A stretch of DNA of 13,543 nucleotides from Fragilaria radians (Eukaryota > Bacillariophyta > Fragilariophyceae > Fragilariales > Fragilariaceae): positions 54,624 to 68,166 of the forward strand of contig CAAAJI010000129.1 in the NCBI GenBank assembly GCA_900642245.1. Direction: 5' to 3'. Positions 1 through 8,201 of this stretch are shown here, piece by piece. The stretch's first letter is position 1, and each line of letters starts with the position of its first letter. The notes beneath the pieces were generated by a model that worked only from the letters and a program-made list of their open reading frames with translations, was not told where the DNA came from and did not search any database. A program made the position numbers and the translations under genes.

Positions 1-1614
1 ATTGGTGAAACATACTTTGATGTTGGTCTATTGTCATTGGCTGGAGTTGCAAAGAATGTTTATCAAGTTGATGATTTTGCATCTGATGCAGTTGTTCTAG
101 AGTTGTGCAGCAAGAAGACAATTGAGAAAGTTAAGAGTATTGCAAATCTTGAAGATCGTAAGTCACTATTAGCTACAGTCATTTCCTTACTATTTCTACG
201 TCTATTCATTGTGGCCTCTAGTTCATCTGAAATTCCAAAGAGACACGCAATTGCAATTGTATGGGCTTCTATGCTCTATTTTACATCAATCAACATAAGC
301 ACAGTGACAAAAAGGAACATTGTGGCTGCAGCAATTCCAATTATTTGTCTACTGGCTCAGATGGCTGTAACAAAAATTCGTTTGCTTACAAGTGAGCCTG
401 CAGAGCACTTTTTTGGTTGCACAAGGCAGAAGAAACGAGAGCTTACAGTATCTGATTTTGTGACTTACACTGAGTCTCTGGAGATAGCTCTCTGTGAAAT
501 GGTTCAGTATGATCTCCGCAGTAGTGGTGGAACAGGCTATTTCAGCACCTTTTCTGGATTTTTAAAACAGTGTGCAGGTAAAACAAGCAAGACTCATTGC
601 TCTGAAGAACCAGTAGATGCTGGAAAATGTGGAAGTTTTGCAGGCATTGACGTTTCATATGATTACAATACTAAGTCTGTTGCTGAACAAATTGAAAATG
701 AAGTAATCATGGATATTAATTCATCAAATGAAACAATGATTGCCTTTCTCCGGAATGGTATGGGACTTCAGGAGAGGGACATAAGCCCTTTAGCTCGATC
801 CTTTGACAGCTTTAAGTCCTTGGCTCATTGTTATTTTCTTCTATCTTCCACCAGATTTGCGAACCGAGCTGAGCCAGCAACATGCCTATACAAATGGAGA
901 GTCAATACAGTTGAAAGAGGAGTCTGAATTAAATGATTTCAATATAGATGATGCTGATACTACAGATGCATTTCAGTATGCAGTTAATCTGGCTCTTGAA
1001 GACAATGAAAGCAAAGCCAATATCCATTTTGATCAGTTCATTCCACATGGTCTACAAGCAGATGCGTTGAAAATCGTTAGTTGTGAAGTGGACTCTTCCA
1101 ATTCTCGCAATCTCTGGCAAATTTTGACAAAAACACTAGAGCTGGTGGATCAAAGTCATTTTCAAGAGGCTTCAGATTTGACTCAAATCTTATCAATGGT
1201 TGTTGAATGCATGGGTGGACCAAGCAGAAAGTCAGTGTAAGTATAAATGATGCACAAAAGTACAATTCATTAAGAGGGAGGTGGTGGGGAAAGTCTGAAA
1301 GCGTTAATGCTACCTCTAATAACACCAGTCTGAATCGTGGCTTATTGTTTTTGTACAACTCACGTATTTACAGGGTGCTGAACGTATTTGCAAAGAGCTA
1401 CAACAAATGGCGCATGGAAGATTTAGCTCCAGCTACCAACAAAACAAAAGCTCAAGCTGTTGCAGTGAAGGAGCATCGATTTATACCAGAGCAATACAAA
1501 GTAGACAGCACTTGCGATCGAAAACAACGTTTTATTTCAGTGGGTGGTAACGTTGTCACTCCGTTTGCTTTCATCAGATCGCATGGGTGGATATCATCTG
1601 GACATGCATGGTAG
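1..1614 (+). CDS. Unrecognised protein, 5'-partial, three exons; possible transposase-derived gene
   Basis: Exons 1-757, 855-1236 and 1374-1614 join three different reading frames into one open product of 459 residues ending at TAG 1612-1614. The frame is open at the left edge, so the true start lies outside the window. The first exon has a moderately hydrophobic middle (around residues 55-120), then E-P-A-E-H-F-F-G-C-T-R-Q near residues 132-143. That patch resembles the E-x2-F-x3-R segment near the last acidic residue of P-element/THAP9-type transposases. This is a motif-level resemblance only; no other catalytic residues could be placed. The second exon is acidic (E/D-rich, near SELNDFNIDDADTTDAF). 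The C-terminus is basic. The preserved frame across two introns argues for a gene under selection, or one that was until recently. I cannot assign a function, and a host gene with a chance match is equally possible. Confidence 0.6.
758..854 (+). other. Intron 1 of the left-edge gene
   Basis: The 97-nt intron has donor GTATGG and acceptor TTCCACCAG, which follows a pyrimidine-rich stretch (ttattttcttctatcttcc). Removing it joins the frame starting at base 1 to the frame that is open from 857 (phase 1). Without splicing the first frame reaches a stop at 925-927 and loses the acidic second exon. Confidence 0.7.
1237..1373 (+). other. Intron 2 of the left-edge gene
   Basis: The 137-nt intron has a consensus donor GTAAGT at 1237-1242 and acceptor TTTACAG ending at 1373. 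It removes an in-frame TAA at 1238-1240 and joins exon 2 (phase 2) to a frame open to 1614. Confidence 0.75.
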
Positions 1615-2158
1615 AATGCAGATACGTATCTAACGCTGAATAATTCTCTGTTCCTTTAAAATGTTAGTTTGAGGGTGAGAGACACACATGTATTCCATGC
1701 AATACTAATTCTAATCCCTTCTCAAAAACCCTTCTCTTGACGTACAACTTCAACTAATTTAGAAATGATCTTTGCTTATGATATTCATTTTTTAACATTT
1801 TTCTCATATATTTTTATTCATACTATTTTATATCATTACTCTATTTTACCTTTGTTTAGCCTGCTTCTATTTCAAAAGAACGTGTATCTGTTTATCTCAA
1901 CTGCTCCGTAAGCTCAGATCCAGTGAAGGGTCCTGCTATCGATCCAGGTAGAAAACCAATTGGGGGGGGGGGGGGGCTTAGGGTGCTAGAGTTCCAATGT
2001 ATGCCCCTTTAGAGCAGCGCCCCAACTTTAGGCCTCTAAACTACTGCTTTGTACTGAAGGTTCTTAGGTTCCAAAGGCTGCAAGCTTGGGGTGGCGCCCT
2101 TTGATGGGAACCTGGTGGGCTGTCACCCCCCCCCCCTACTAAACTACCGCACAGATAG
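1615..2158. other. Non-coding stretch with homopolymer G/C tracts
   Basis: The first 250 bases are AT-rich with no coding signal. From about 1905 the base composition becomes clearly more GC-rich, and two of the three long G or C homopolymers lie here. No terminal repeats or target duplications could be matched around the GC-rich part. It may be a small unrecognised mobile element, but that is not shown. Confidence 0.5.
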
Positions 2159-2191
2159 ATTGCGTATCAACAAATCGAGGGGGGGGGGGGG
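1962..2191. repeat. Three mononucleotide tracts: G15, C11, G13
   Basis: There is a run of 15 G at 1962-1976, 11 C at 2126-2136 and 13 G at 2179-2191. Such runs are rare in the otherwise AT-rich window. They could form G-quadruplexes, and they are also places where assembly errors in length are likely. The third run lies inside the possible exon described at 2159-2922. Confidence 0.9.
2066..2113. repeat. Imperfect inverted repeat (hairpin)
   Basis: AGGTTCCAAAGG at 2066-2077 pairs with CCTTT at 2098-2102 plus GGAACCT at 2107-2113. A 4-nt bulge (GATG) interrupts the right arm and the loop is 20 nt. It lies between the G15 and C11 tracts. No function is assigned. Confidence 0.6.
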
Positions 2192-2922
2192 AAAGCATGT
2201 AACATTAGGGCTGAACAGCTATTAAACAAAGAAAACCTTACGCATTGCGCAGACTTAAAACGTGCAAAGTATCTGAAGCGGAATCTATCTTGTAGTGAAA
2301 ATTGGCTTTTCACTCCCAAGAAAACTGACATGCATTTGCAACAGGATTGCAAGGATACTTGAAATAATCGGCCAACACAGTTTCTTAATCTTTCTGTTTT
2401 AATAGTCATATTCCATATTGATAGTGCATGGGCTATTCACAAAAGGCATTACTATATTGACTATCTCGATGACGCAATTAATGCAGATTGCGGCCTTAAA
2501 AAGATTGACTATAACTTTAATTCAGGTGAGCAAGCAATCTACTCTCCCCCCATCTCCCCCCAATGACATACAAATAGATTCTTTCCCGCAAATAAGTACT
2601 TAGGAACTTCATCTGTGACTGTTGTAAAAAGTGTAGTTGGTAAGATGTGCAAGTCTCGGTAGTAAATTTTCAGTTAATCAACCATCAAGGGACTTCCATT
2701 CATGGTGAAGCCTATTACAATGAAGCGGAAAGGTTTGTGTTCCATCAGATGAGAGCTGCACTTTACCAAAATGCGCAAAATGTCAAGCATTATGTTGGTT
2801 CAGATTTTTCACGATTGTTACTAGCTTTGTCTAACTGCAAAAGATTTTCCCTAAAAGTATGCACTTCTTTACTCCAGATGTATGAATTAATCAGTGAAAA
2901 TAGAATTGATTGGAGCAAATGA
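2159..2922 (+). CDS. Possible multi-exon gene fragment, unrecognised
   Basis: Three stretches read like protein. The first frame, 2159-2359, has AEQLLNKENLTHCADLKRAK, a lysine-rich middle and a stop TGA at 2360-2362. The second is an exon at 2406-2525 (IDSAWAIHKRHYYIDYLDDA), preceded by a strong polypyrimidine tract ending TTTTAATAG and followed by the consensus donor AG|GTGAGC. The third is open to TGA 2920-2922 and contains YYNEAERFVFHQMRAALYQN. The last junction is phase-consistent with acceptors at 2644 or 2653. The first junction needs either a GC-AG intron (2349-2405, phase-consistent but weak donor) or a read-through stop. No domain is recognised and the start is not resolved. It could be a decaying gene, or downstream exons of the left-edge gene. 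Confidence 0.35.
2526..2644 (+). other. Probable intron in the 2159-2922 gene
   Basis: The donor GTGAGC at 2526 follows AATTCAG and is close to consensus. The acceptor is uncertain. AG at 2643-2644 (intron 119 nt) and AG at 2652-2653 (intron 128 nt) both keep the frame. The better-looking TTTTCAG at 2673 does not. The intron carries C-rich tracts (ctcccccc, ctccccccc-like) rather than a terminal pyrimidine tract. Confidence 0.4.
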
Positions 2923-3696
2923 ATCGAAAGCAGTCATTTATTTTATAAAGCATTCTTATTTTGTATATCTGAGAAAATCGTTATTTTTGCTCTAAGCTGC
3001 TCTAAGAGTTTATACAAATTTGTAAATTATGATCTAAAAAGTTATTTTTATCTTAGATCTCTTGTGAATCAATTGCAACGTGGTTCCTTGACCACATAGT
3101 CTCTTTAGCTTACGTGTTAGATTCAACACTTAACATTTTGACTCTGTGATCTTAGATTCACGACTTAGATTCATCAATCGTGAATCTCGATAGATTCCTG
3201 TTTATTACTTCGGAATCTGTAATAGTTATTTCTACCGTATTGATATGACGGTCCTGAAAAGATATTAAATGATCTTCTTCATTTATAAGCAATATTAAGC
3301 ATCGCTAAATTCACATAAGACTCTGCCTTAATTGAATTTGTGGAAAGTATAGAAAGAATGGTTAGCTATGTGACCTATTTTTCATTTAGATGAGTAAATA
3401 TAAGAATATTAATTCTAGTCTTATTCACTATGTATAGATTTTTCTACTTGTGAGGTTTGTTGATGTTTGGGTATTATCACGGCATTCGGTAAAAAAGTGC
3501 AAGGTATGGAGAAAAAGTTTAAAAATCAATCTTTTCAGGGATAGCCATATTGATCTGTAATTTTGTATAAATTGTGTCACTATACAGCATTTTATAGCTG
3601 AAAGAATATGTTCTGCAATAAAGTGTAAGAATACGAATCGAAAAGTTAAATGTAAGTCATTAGAAGAATGGTCATGATTTTAATAGCTATTGTGCA
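2923..3696. other. AT-rich intergenic region, no gene seen
   Basis: The region has many stops in all frames, no RNA gene signature and no recognisable transposon protein remnants. It carries variants of a short motif (ttagatctcttgtgaatc, cttagattca, atcgtgaatctcgatag), including the inverted repeat listed separately. Confidence 0.6.
3154..3187. repeat. Perfect 10-bp inverted repeat
   Basis: AGATTCACGA at 3154-3163 and its exact reverse complement TCGTGAATCT at 3178-3187 flank a 14-nt loop. It may be a small cruciform or the end of a gene's 3' region; no T-run follows. Confidence 0.7.
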
Positions 3697-3996
3697 TTAT
3701 TGCTTCATTGGGAATAAGCTTTTCATACTTGATTTCCTGTTGGTAAAGTTCATCAGCCCCATCATCACTAGAGTCAATGGAATATCACCTTGAGTCAAGC
3801 AGAAACGTTTCAAAGATCCCACCACGTTTGCAGTGGATAAACGATAATTAAAATGAACCATGTATCCTTCAATAAATACTGTAATATTATATTTATCATA
3901 ATTCTCACATAGGATTAGCATTGACTGGAACTCTGACAAGCAAGAATGATCGGTAGAATAATTGAAGTTTCTTTCATAAATTTCAAATAGTACCAA
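3697..3996 (-). CDS. Hypothetical ORF, weak support
   Basis: A 99-codon minus-strand frame (contains YERNFNYSTDHSCLSEFQSM and VFIEGYMVHFNYRLSTANVV) has a plausible amino-acid composition and no recognisable domain. It lacks an ATG start. The same frame is also open upstream from about 4160 to 4011 (contains CCGVDRETALNNFPKP), separated by a TAG. A phase-0 intron with donor GTATCA and acceptor TCTCAG or CAGTAG could remove that stop. It could equally be chance, given the AT-rich context. No function is offered. Confidence 0.22.
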   Translation of the reverse strand: MVLFEIYERNFNYSTDHSCLSEFQSMLILCENYDKYNITVFIEGYMVHFNYRLSTANVVGSLKRFCLTQGDIPLTLVMMGLMNFTNRKSSMKSLFPMKQ

Positions 3997-4214
3997 CAGA
4001 AAGAACTACTGAGAGAAAGCACTAGGTTTTGGAAAATTGTTCAATGCAGTCTCACGATCAACACCACAACAATAGCTTTCTTGAAGTGATACATTGAAAA
4101 AAAAAGATTCGATATATCTGCACCCGCATCCAAAATAAATTTTCGACAAATAAATGAGGGTTCAAGAAAGTAGCAGAAGCAAATACCTGATTTATTTTCA
4201 TAGTTTACTTACCG

Positions 4215-4470
4215 TGTTAGGTCGTGACCAAACCCCTTGTTTATATATAAAGTCTGCCTAGCCGACTCGCCGGCCCCAGCAAGATTTCCCCCTCTTTCAT
4301 GAGTCTCAAGGGAAGATAAGCTACAACGTAGAGGGCAACAAAGACTCTAATGTACAATATTCTACAACCCTAGAAGATAATACTCTAAGATTTTAGTCAA
4401 TCACACCGAATAAATCTAGAAAAGAGATTAATTCAAGAGATTTATTTTGTACCAATATTTGGAGACGTCC
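4215..4470 (+). repeat. Putative 5' LTR of the decayed copia element
   Basis: The segment begins TGTTAGGTCGTGACCAAACC, has a TATA-box-like TATATATAAA at 4242-4251 and a short GC-rich stretch after it, and lies directly upstream of copia integrase remnants on the same strand. The start with TG and the promoter-like box fit an LTR. The 3' end is not defined and no matching second LTR is found in the window, so the boundaries are estimates. Confidence 0.4.
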
Positions 4471-4599
4471 AGTATTGCTAGTAGGACAATCACAAGACAC
4501 TACTAAAGACAAAGTAAAGTTTTGTCTCTGTAGTCAGAAGTCAGACTCAATCCGGAAGCCATTGAATCGGAAAGTAGCATGGTTGACTCCAGAATACTT

Positions 4600-5400
4600 G
4601 TGATTAAGTTTGTCATCAACAGATCATGGAGTTGATATCTTGAAGCTGACAGCTAAGGCCTACATCTGGATATTTCCCGAAGGATTGAGGTATGGAAAAA
4701 CTGTGCAATGGGTCAAGTTTACAAGCAAGAAAACAAGAATTCAGCAGAGGGACTTTACATTGATCTTTGTTCAATCAAAGACAAGGCCTTTAGGGGATCT
4801 ATGTTTTGAGCCTTGACAATGATGATTGAACACATTATTTTTGAACTAGCTTCCTAGATGAAAAGAGCACCTTGATAGAGAAGATTGCATATCTGATTCT
4901 AGCGTTGCATTCGGCGGGAAAGGCTTCGAAGAATCAAGAACTTAGAAGTTGCTTAGATAAGAAGGTGGAGTGCAAGTTTAAAACCCTTTTTGACAGAGTT
5001 TAAATAAAAATTATTGGAGCACACCAAGAAGAAATCAGAAGTATAATCTGATTAGAATGTGCGTCAACCGTAACTTTTCCTCCAAATGCTTTGGTCACAA
5101 ACGAAAAGGAAACGTCTCATCTTTAGGTAAGGTTAGCTAGAGAGGCTAACTGTGCCTATAATATTTGAATCTTTGGGGCATTTTGATGATAGAGATAGAA
5201 CTATCCAGGGAAAGCTCAAGGACCAAGGAACGATATGCGCATTTGTTCGATACAATTTAAGTCATACTTGGGATGTATACAGGCTGCTTAACTTAAATCA
5301 AAGTATATTATGGATCCAAGTGCCATTATTTGGTTATCAAGCTTGGAGTGGAACTAGAAGAATCAAGGTGATGCAATCAACAATCAAATCGATGATCTGA
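4600..5400 (+). pseudogene. Decayed Ty1/copia integrase
   Basis: Fragments in shifting plus-strand frames follow the copia integrase order. First comes LKLTAKAY (about 4639-4662), typical of the region around the HHCC zinc-binding domain. Next is C-A-M-G (4702-4713) at the last cysteine of that domain. LYIDLCSIKDKAF (from 4753) marks the first catalytic Asp, and HSAGK near 4910 stands where D-N-A-G is expected. Then come KFKTLFDRV, ECASTVTFPPNALVTNEKET (from 5056) and the C-terminal KLKDQGTICAFVRYNLSH / DVYRLLNL (about 5210-5295). Stops include TGA 4807-4809. At least one frameshift lies between LKLTAKAY and CAMG, and part of the core after the HSAG position is missing. Gag and protease are not seen between the putative LTR and this region. 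It is not functional. Confidence 0.75.
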
Positions 5401-5834
5401 ATGATGATGAAACCGTTGAAGAAAACAGGAGAAAGACTGAAGTTTCGGTTGAGATGATACAGAAGACTCCAAAGCTTGTATCAAGTTAAGAGGGAAGCAA
5501 AATGGTGTGTTTTGAGCTTGATTAATAATGGCATTTGGGCACTTCCAAGCCCGGGGACCGACTTCAGCAATACCTTTGTCCAAGTTTTCATGGATGTGAC
5601 GCTCAATATTGTTCTTTTGGCGCGGTATGTTAAGTCCAAGGTGGTTGGAACTCCCTTGCATTTAAGGATTTCCTTTATGGATATTCCACAAGACATGGGC
5701 ACATTTAAGGATTACTGATTAAATGTGCAAGGCATTCTCATGCCAATTTGGAAAAAAACATTCAAGAATTGCGACTTCAAAGGTAATGTTGGCGGACTTA
5801 AGTATCGACACTTTCTTCAAATCAACTTCAACTT
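5401..5834 (+). pseudogene. Decayed Ty1/copia reverse transcriptase, N-terminal part
   Basis: After an acidic linker (NDDETVEEN) and a segment with VEMIQKTPKLVS, the frame open to TGA 5716-5718 reads GTDFSNTFVQVFMDVTLNIV, the copia RT start, where G-x-D-F-x-x-T-F-A-P-V is usual. It continues to FMDIPQDMGTFKDY (about 5671-5715), equivalent to the family's Y-M-x-x-P-x-G-F/M. Between them the segment holding the first catalytic Asp (D-V-x-x-A-F-L) is deleted or scrambled. A further piece with IWKKTFKNCDFKGN follows after the stop and a frame change. The element is then broken by the gypsy fragment at the 27-bp repeat. It lies on the same strand and immediately downstream of the integrase remnant, the normal copia order. 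Confidence 0.72.
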
Positions 5835-5860
5835 GCCTCAAGGTAAAGCTTTTTGGTAAT
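5834..5860. repeat. 27-bp direct repeat, left copy
   Basis: The repeat begins TGCCTCAAGG and ends TTTTTGGTAAT. It is identical over all 27 bases to 8175-8201. It ends where recognisable gypsy RT sequence stops: the minus-strand frame leaves RT homology just after D-Y-L-G-Y. Confidence 0.9.
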
Positions 5861-6974
5861 AACCCAGATAATCAACTTCTTGAGAGGCAAGAAAGGAATC
5901 TTCCACATGAATGTGTAGATTTTGGGTTTTGATGCGGGCAAGAACAGAAGATAATCTTGTGAGATGATGGTCAAAGGATTTAGTTGTAAATAAGATAATG
6001 CTATCGATGTAAACAATAGCATCATCAAAATCATAGAAGATTTTGGACATGAAACCCTGAAAAATATCGGATGACGGCATACAACCTTGTGGTAGACGGT
6101 TATAGACATATCGTCCCCATGGTAACACAATACCACATAGCTTTTTGGAATAATCATCCAATTCGAAGTGGTAATATCCTCGATTCAAATCTAAATACGT
6201 AGCAAACGTAAAGCCTTGGATTTTCCAGATAACATCATCTATCAAGGGGAGGTGTACTGGTTTTTGAACAAGACACTTATTGAGTTGCCGAAGGTCAGTC
6301 AAGAATTGGATGCCACCATTTTTCTTTGGTCTGAACAGGCATGGGGCTCCCCATTCGGAATAGATGTTTGCTTCTAAAACACCAATGCAGCAGAGCGCTT
6401 CAACTTCTTGTTTTGCAATATGCAAAATAGAATGTGGGATTTTATAAGCGCGAGCACAGAAGGGTTTTGCGTCTGGTTTCAATTCAAGCTTAGCTTTGAA
6501 ATTGGGAACTTTACCCAAGGTACCGTCAAATAGAGAGGAATATTCCTCAAAAAGTTTCATTAATGATATTTGTTGGATCTTTGTTAAGTGTTCACACTTT
6601 AGGATCATTGATTTGTAGTTGTAGGATTCATAGTTGTTGGAAGTAATAGCTTTTTCCATTCGTTTTGTTGCACGTTGAACTATTTCCGGCGCTTCCGCAT
6701 CTTGAGGGTCAATAAAGGATAATTCTTCAGGAGTAATTCCTCCTAGTTTCTTCATTGGAGCAGAAATATCATCCCAAGAAACAATATAATGTTTAAAGTC
6801 AAAGATTAGGCCAAGTTCTTTGATAAAACGGAGTCCCAAGGCAATGTAATGCCAACCAATAGAAGCATCCTCAATGTAGGCTTGAATTGTAATGCTGCGG
6901 CTGGTGCAGAAGTCTGGCAATTTTATCTCAAAAGTAGCAATTTCTTTCAATGAAGATTTGTGAATATCACCCTT
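5838..6974 (-). pseudogene. Ty3/gypsy reverse transcriptase, truncated
   Basis: One open frame (370 codons from the TTG at 6950; it opens further upstream toward the protease) includes the tail of the protease region and linker, then RT. Motifs are AYKIPHSILHIAKQEVEAL (residues 168-186), FRPKKNGGIQFLTDLRQLNK (206-225), YLDLNRGYYHF with catalytic Asp at 254, VLPWGRYVYNRLPQGCMPSS (275-294) and YIDSIILF (314-321). The usual Y-x-D-D box has Ser (AGC at 6000-6002) in place of the second Asp, which should abolish polymerase activity. The frame leaves homology after DYLGY and ends in bases of the 27-bp repeat. It joins the protease in a different frame, with one extra base near 6971-6975. Confidence 0.85.
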
Positions 6975-7215
6975 TTACTTTTAAGTCAATCTTTTGAATT
7001 GTATGCATGACATCTTTCAAGGCATTTTTCTTGATAAAAATACCAGTAGCACCAGTATCTAAAAGTCCAAGGAGCATTTTCTTATTTCCATAACATTGGA
7101 CTTTTACTTCAGTGCTGATTTCATGTTTAGGTTCTGTTTGTTCTTCATCATTGATCTTAAAAACTTCTTCAATTTGATTTAGTTGGGAACTGGCGGATGA
7201 TGCATCATCATTTTT
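6975..7215 (-). pseudogene. Ty3/gypsy aspartic protease remnant
   Basis: The minus strand reads an acidic lead-in (about 7115-7215), then KMLLGLLDTGATGIFIKKNA around 7024-7083. D-T-G-A is the retroviral-type protease active site at 7042-7059. The frame stops at TGA near 6970 because of one extra base within a G triplet, after which the RT frame starts. On the gag side the frame changes in an A9 tract (T9 on the plus strand, about 7212-7220). Such proteases normally cut the element's own Gag-Pol polyprotein. Confidence 0.75.
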
Positions 7216-8105
7216 TTTTCACAGTGACATTATTGTTCTCTTCACGAGTCTTTTTGGAGACAGACGGGTTGTGTATCTAGGTGTTTCATTATTTTTATTT
7301 TTATCTTTGTGTTTATCATTGCTGCGGGGTTGATATTCGGATCGTTGTTTTCAAATCTATGGCCACATTTGCCATGAATCTCGCAGAATTTGTGAGAGTG
7401 TGAGATTTTATTTCCAGTGTCAGTCTGGGAAAAAGTGCAAGTGCAAGCTAACTTGCGTCACCTAAGTCTTTACGCCCAGACACGATATTATACCGGTCTG
7501 AAAAACGTTGAATTCGCGGAAGCGGCTTCTCATCGACACAAAGCCAATGACAATCGAAACCAAAACCATAAAAAAAATCAAAATCCTACATCAGTATCCA
7601 AGACTAGGACTGCAGGGCAGGCATTCCGAACAATTCTAGCCAATTCAGCATCCGTGAATTTAGGTGTCTGAATGCCTGGATTGTTGTGCGGATCCGGTAT
7701 TGGAGTGTAATCAATCAAATCATTTAAATGATTGATGTGCTGGACAAAGTCCTTCTTGACGCATTCTTCAAGTTCTTTTTGCGTATTTTCCGTAGCGTTG
7801 TTTGTGACTATGTTCATCCACTTTTTCTGAGCGTTGTGTCCCATCAAGGCTGGGATTAAGCAAAAGCATTGTGGGCCAGTAGGTAGAGCTAAAGTGCTCA
7901 CAATATCATCAAACATACTAAAAAATTCAAGGACATCTTCGACTTCTGTAGAGTTTAATTTCCGATATTCATGTGTGATCTTTTGTGAAGTAGGGTCATT
8001 GGGATCCAAAGCGATGTCGATTGACACATATTTGTCTTTTCAACAAGCAGACTCGGGGTCTTCTTTCCTGGGAAAGATGGAGAAAGGGCAGTTCGATGAA
8101 CTCAT
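7216..8105 (-). pseudogene. Ty3/gypsy gag with stop codon and internal inversion
   Basis: The ATG at 8103-8105 opens a frame broken by TGA 8040-8042. The frame then stays open as Gag: LDPNDPTSQKITHEYRKLNS, a helical central part, and HINHLNDLIDYTPIPDPHNN / TPKFTDAELARIVRNACPA near 7630-7760. The next Gag stretch is present but reads on the plus strand (7427-7600, listed separately). The minus frame resumes as TGNKISHSHKFCEIHGKCGH (7361-7408), a degenerate nucleocapsid zinc motif C-x2-H-G-x-C-x-H whose final Cys is missing. The central domain looks shortened between ECVKK and DFVQHINHL compared with typical Gags, suggesting an internal deletion. Frameshifts follow near 7215-7275. Confidence 0.72.
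7427..7600 (+). other. 174-bp micro-inversion inside gypsy gag
   Basis: This stretch reads Gag-like protein on the plus strand (KVQVQANLRHLSLYAQTRYY, then a basic N/K/Q-rich linker). Gag on both sides reads on the minus strand. It is bounded by AGTCT at 7422-7426 and its inverted copy AGACT at 7601-7605. Its length is 58 codons, and flipping it in place keeps one frame with both flanks, which is strong evidence for an inversion rather than an unrelated ORF. Confidence 0.8.
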
Positions 8106-8174
8106 GTTGACAACGAATAAGAGGACTGATTGATTAGAAGCGAAACAGGTTCGTAACGAGGAGTAATATTACTG

Positions 8175-8201
8175 TGCCTCAAGGTAAAGCTTTTTGGTAA
8201 T
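8175..8201. repeat. 27-bp direct repeat, right copy
   Basis: It matches 5834-5860 at all 27 positions and in the same orientation. The right flank (from 8202, gattccttataag) differs from the left inner flank, so the pair brackets exactly the gypsy fragment. Confidence 0.9.

Larger units (their letters stand above)
5861..8174 (-). mobile_element. Ty3/gypsy fragment (gag-protease-RT) nested in the copia element
   Basis: On the minus strand the order is gag (from ATG 8103-8105), zinc-finger-like motif (about 7361-7391), aspartic protease (DTGATG at 7042-7059) and RT (to about 5861), the Ty3/gypsy order. RNase H and integrase are absent and no LTR flanks the fragment. The upstream end lies only about 70 nt before the gag ATG. 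It sits opposite to the copia remnants and is bracketed by identical 27-bp direct repeats, so it arrived after the copia element. Multiple lesions show that it is dead: TGA 8040-8042, an inverted gag segment, frameshifts and an altered RT active site. Confidence 0.8.

Noticed and set aside
1077..1358. Minus-strand ORF of 93 codons
   Set aside because: It is antisense to exon 2 and intron 2 of the left-edge gene; composition is explained by the opposite strand.
2167..2409. Minus-strand ORF of 80 codons
   Set aside because: It depends on a proline run from the G13 tract and is antisense to the more protein-like plus frame.
5828..6157. Minus-strand ORF of 109 codons
   Set aside because: It lies inside the gypsy RT frame in another phase; the RT frame carries all the motifs.
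7834..8133. Plus-strand ORF of 99 codons
   Set aside because: It is antisense to the recognisable gag frame on the minus strand and has no protein-like features of its own.
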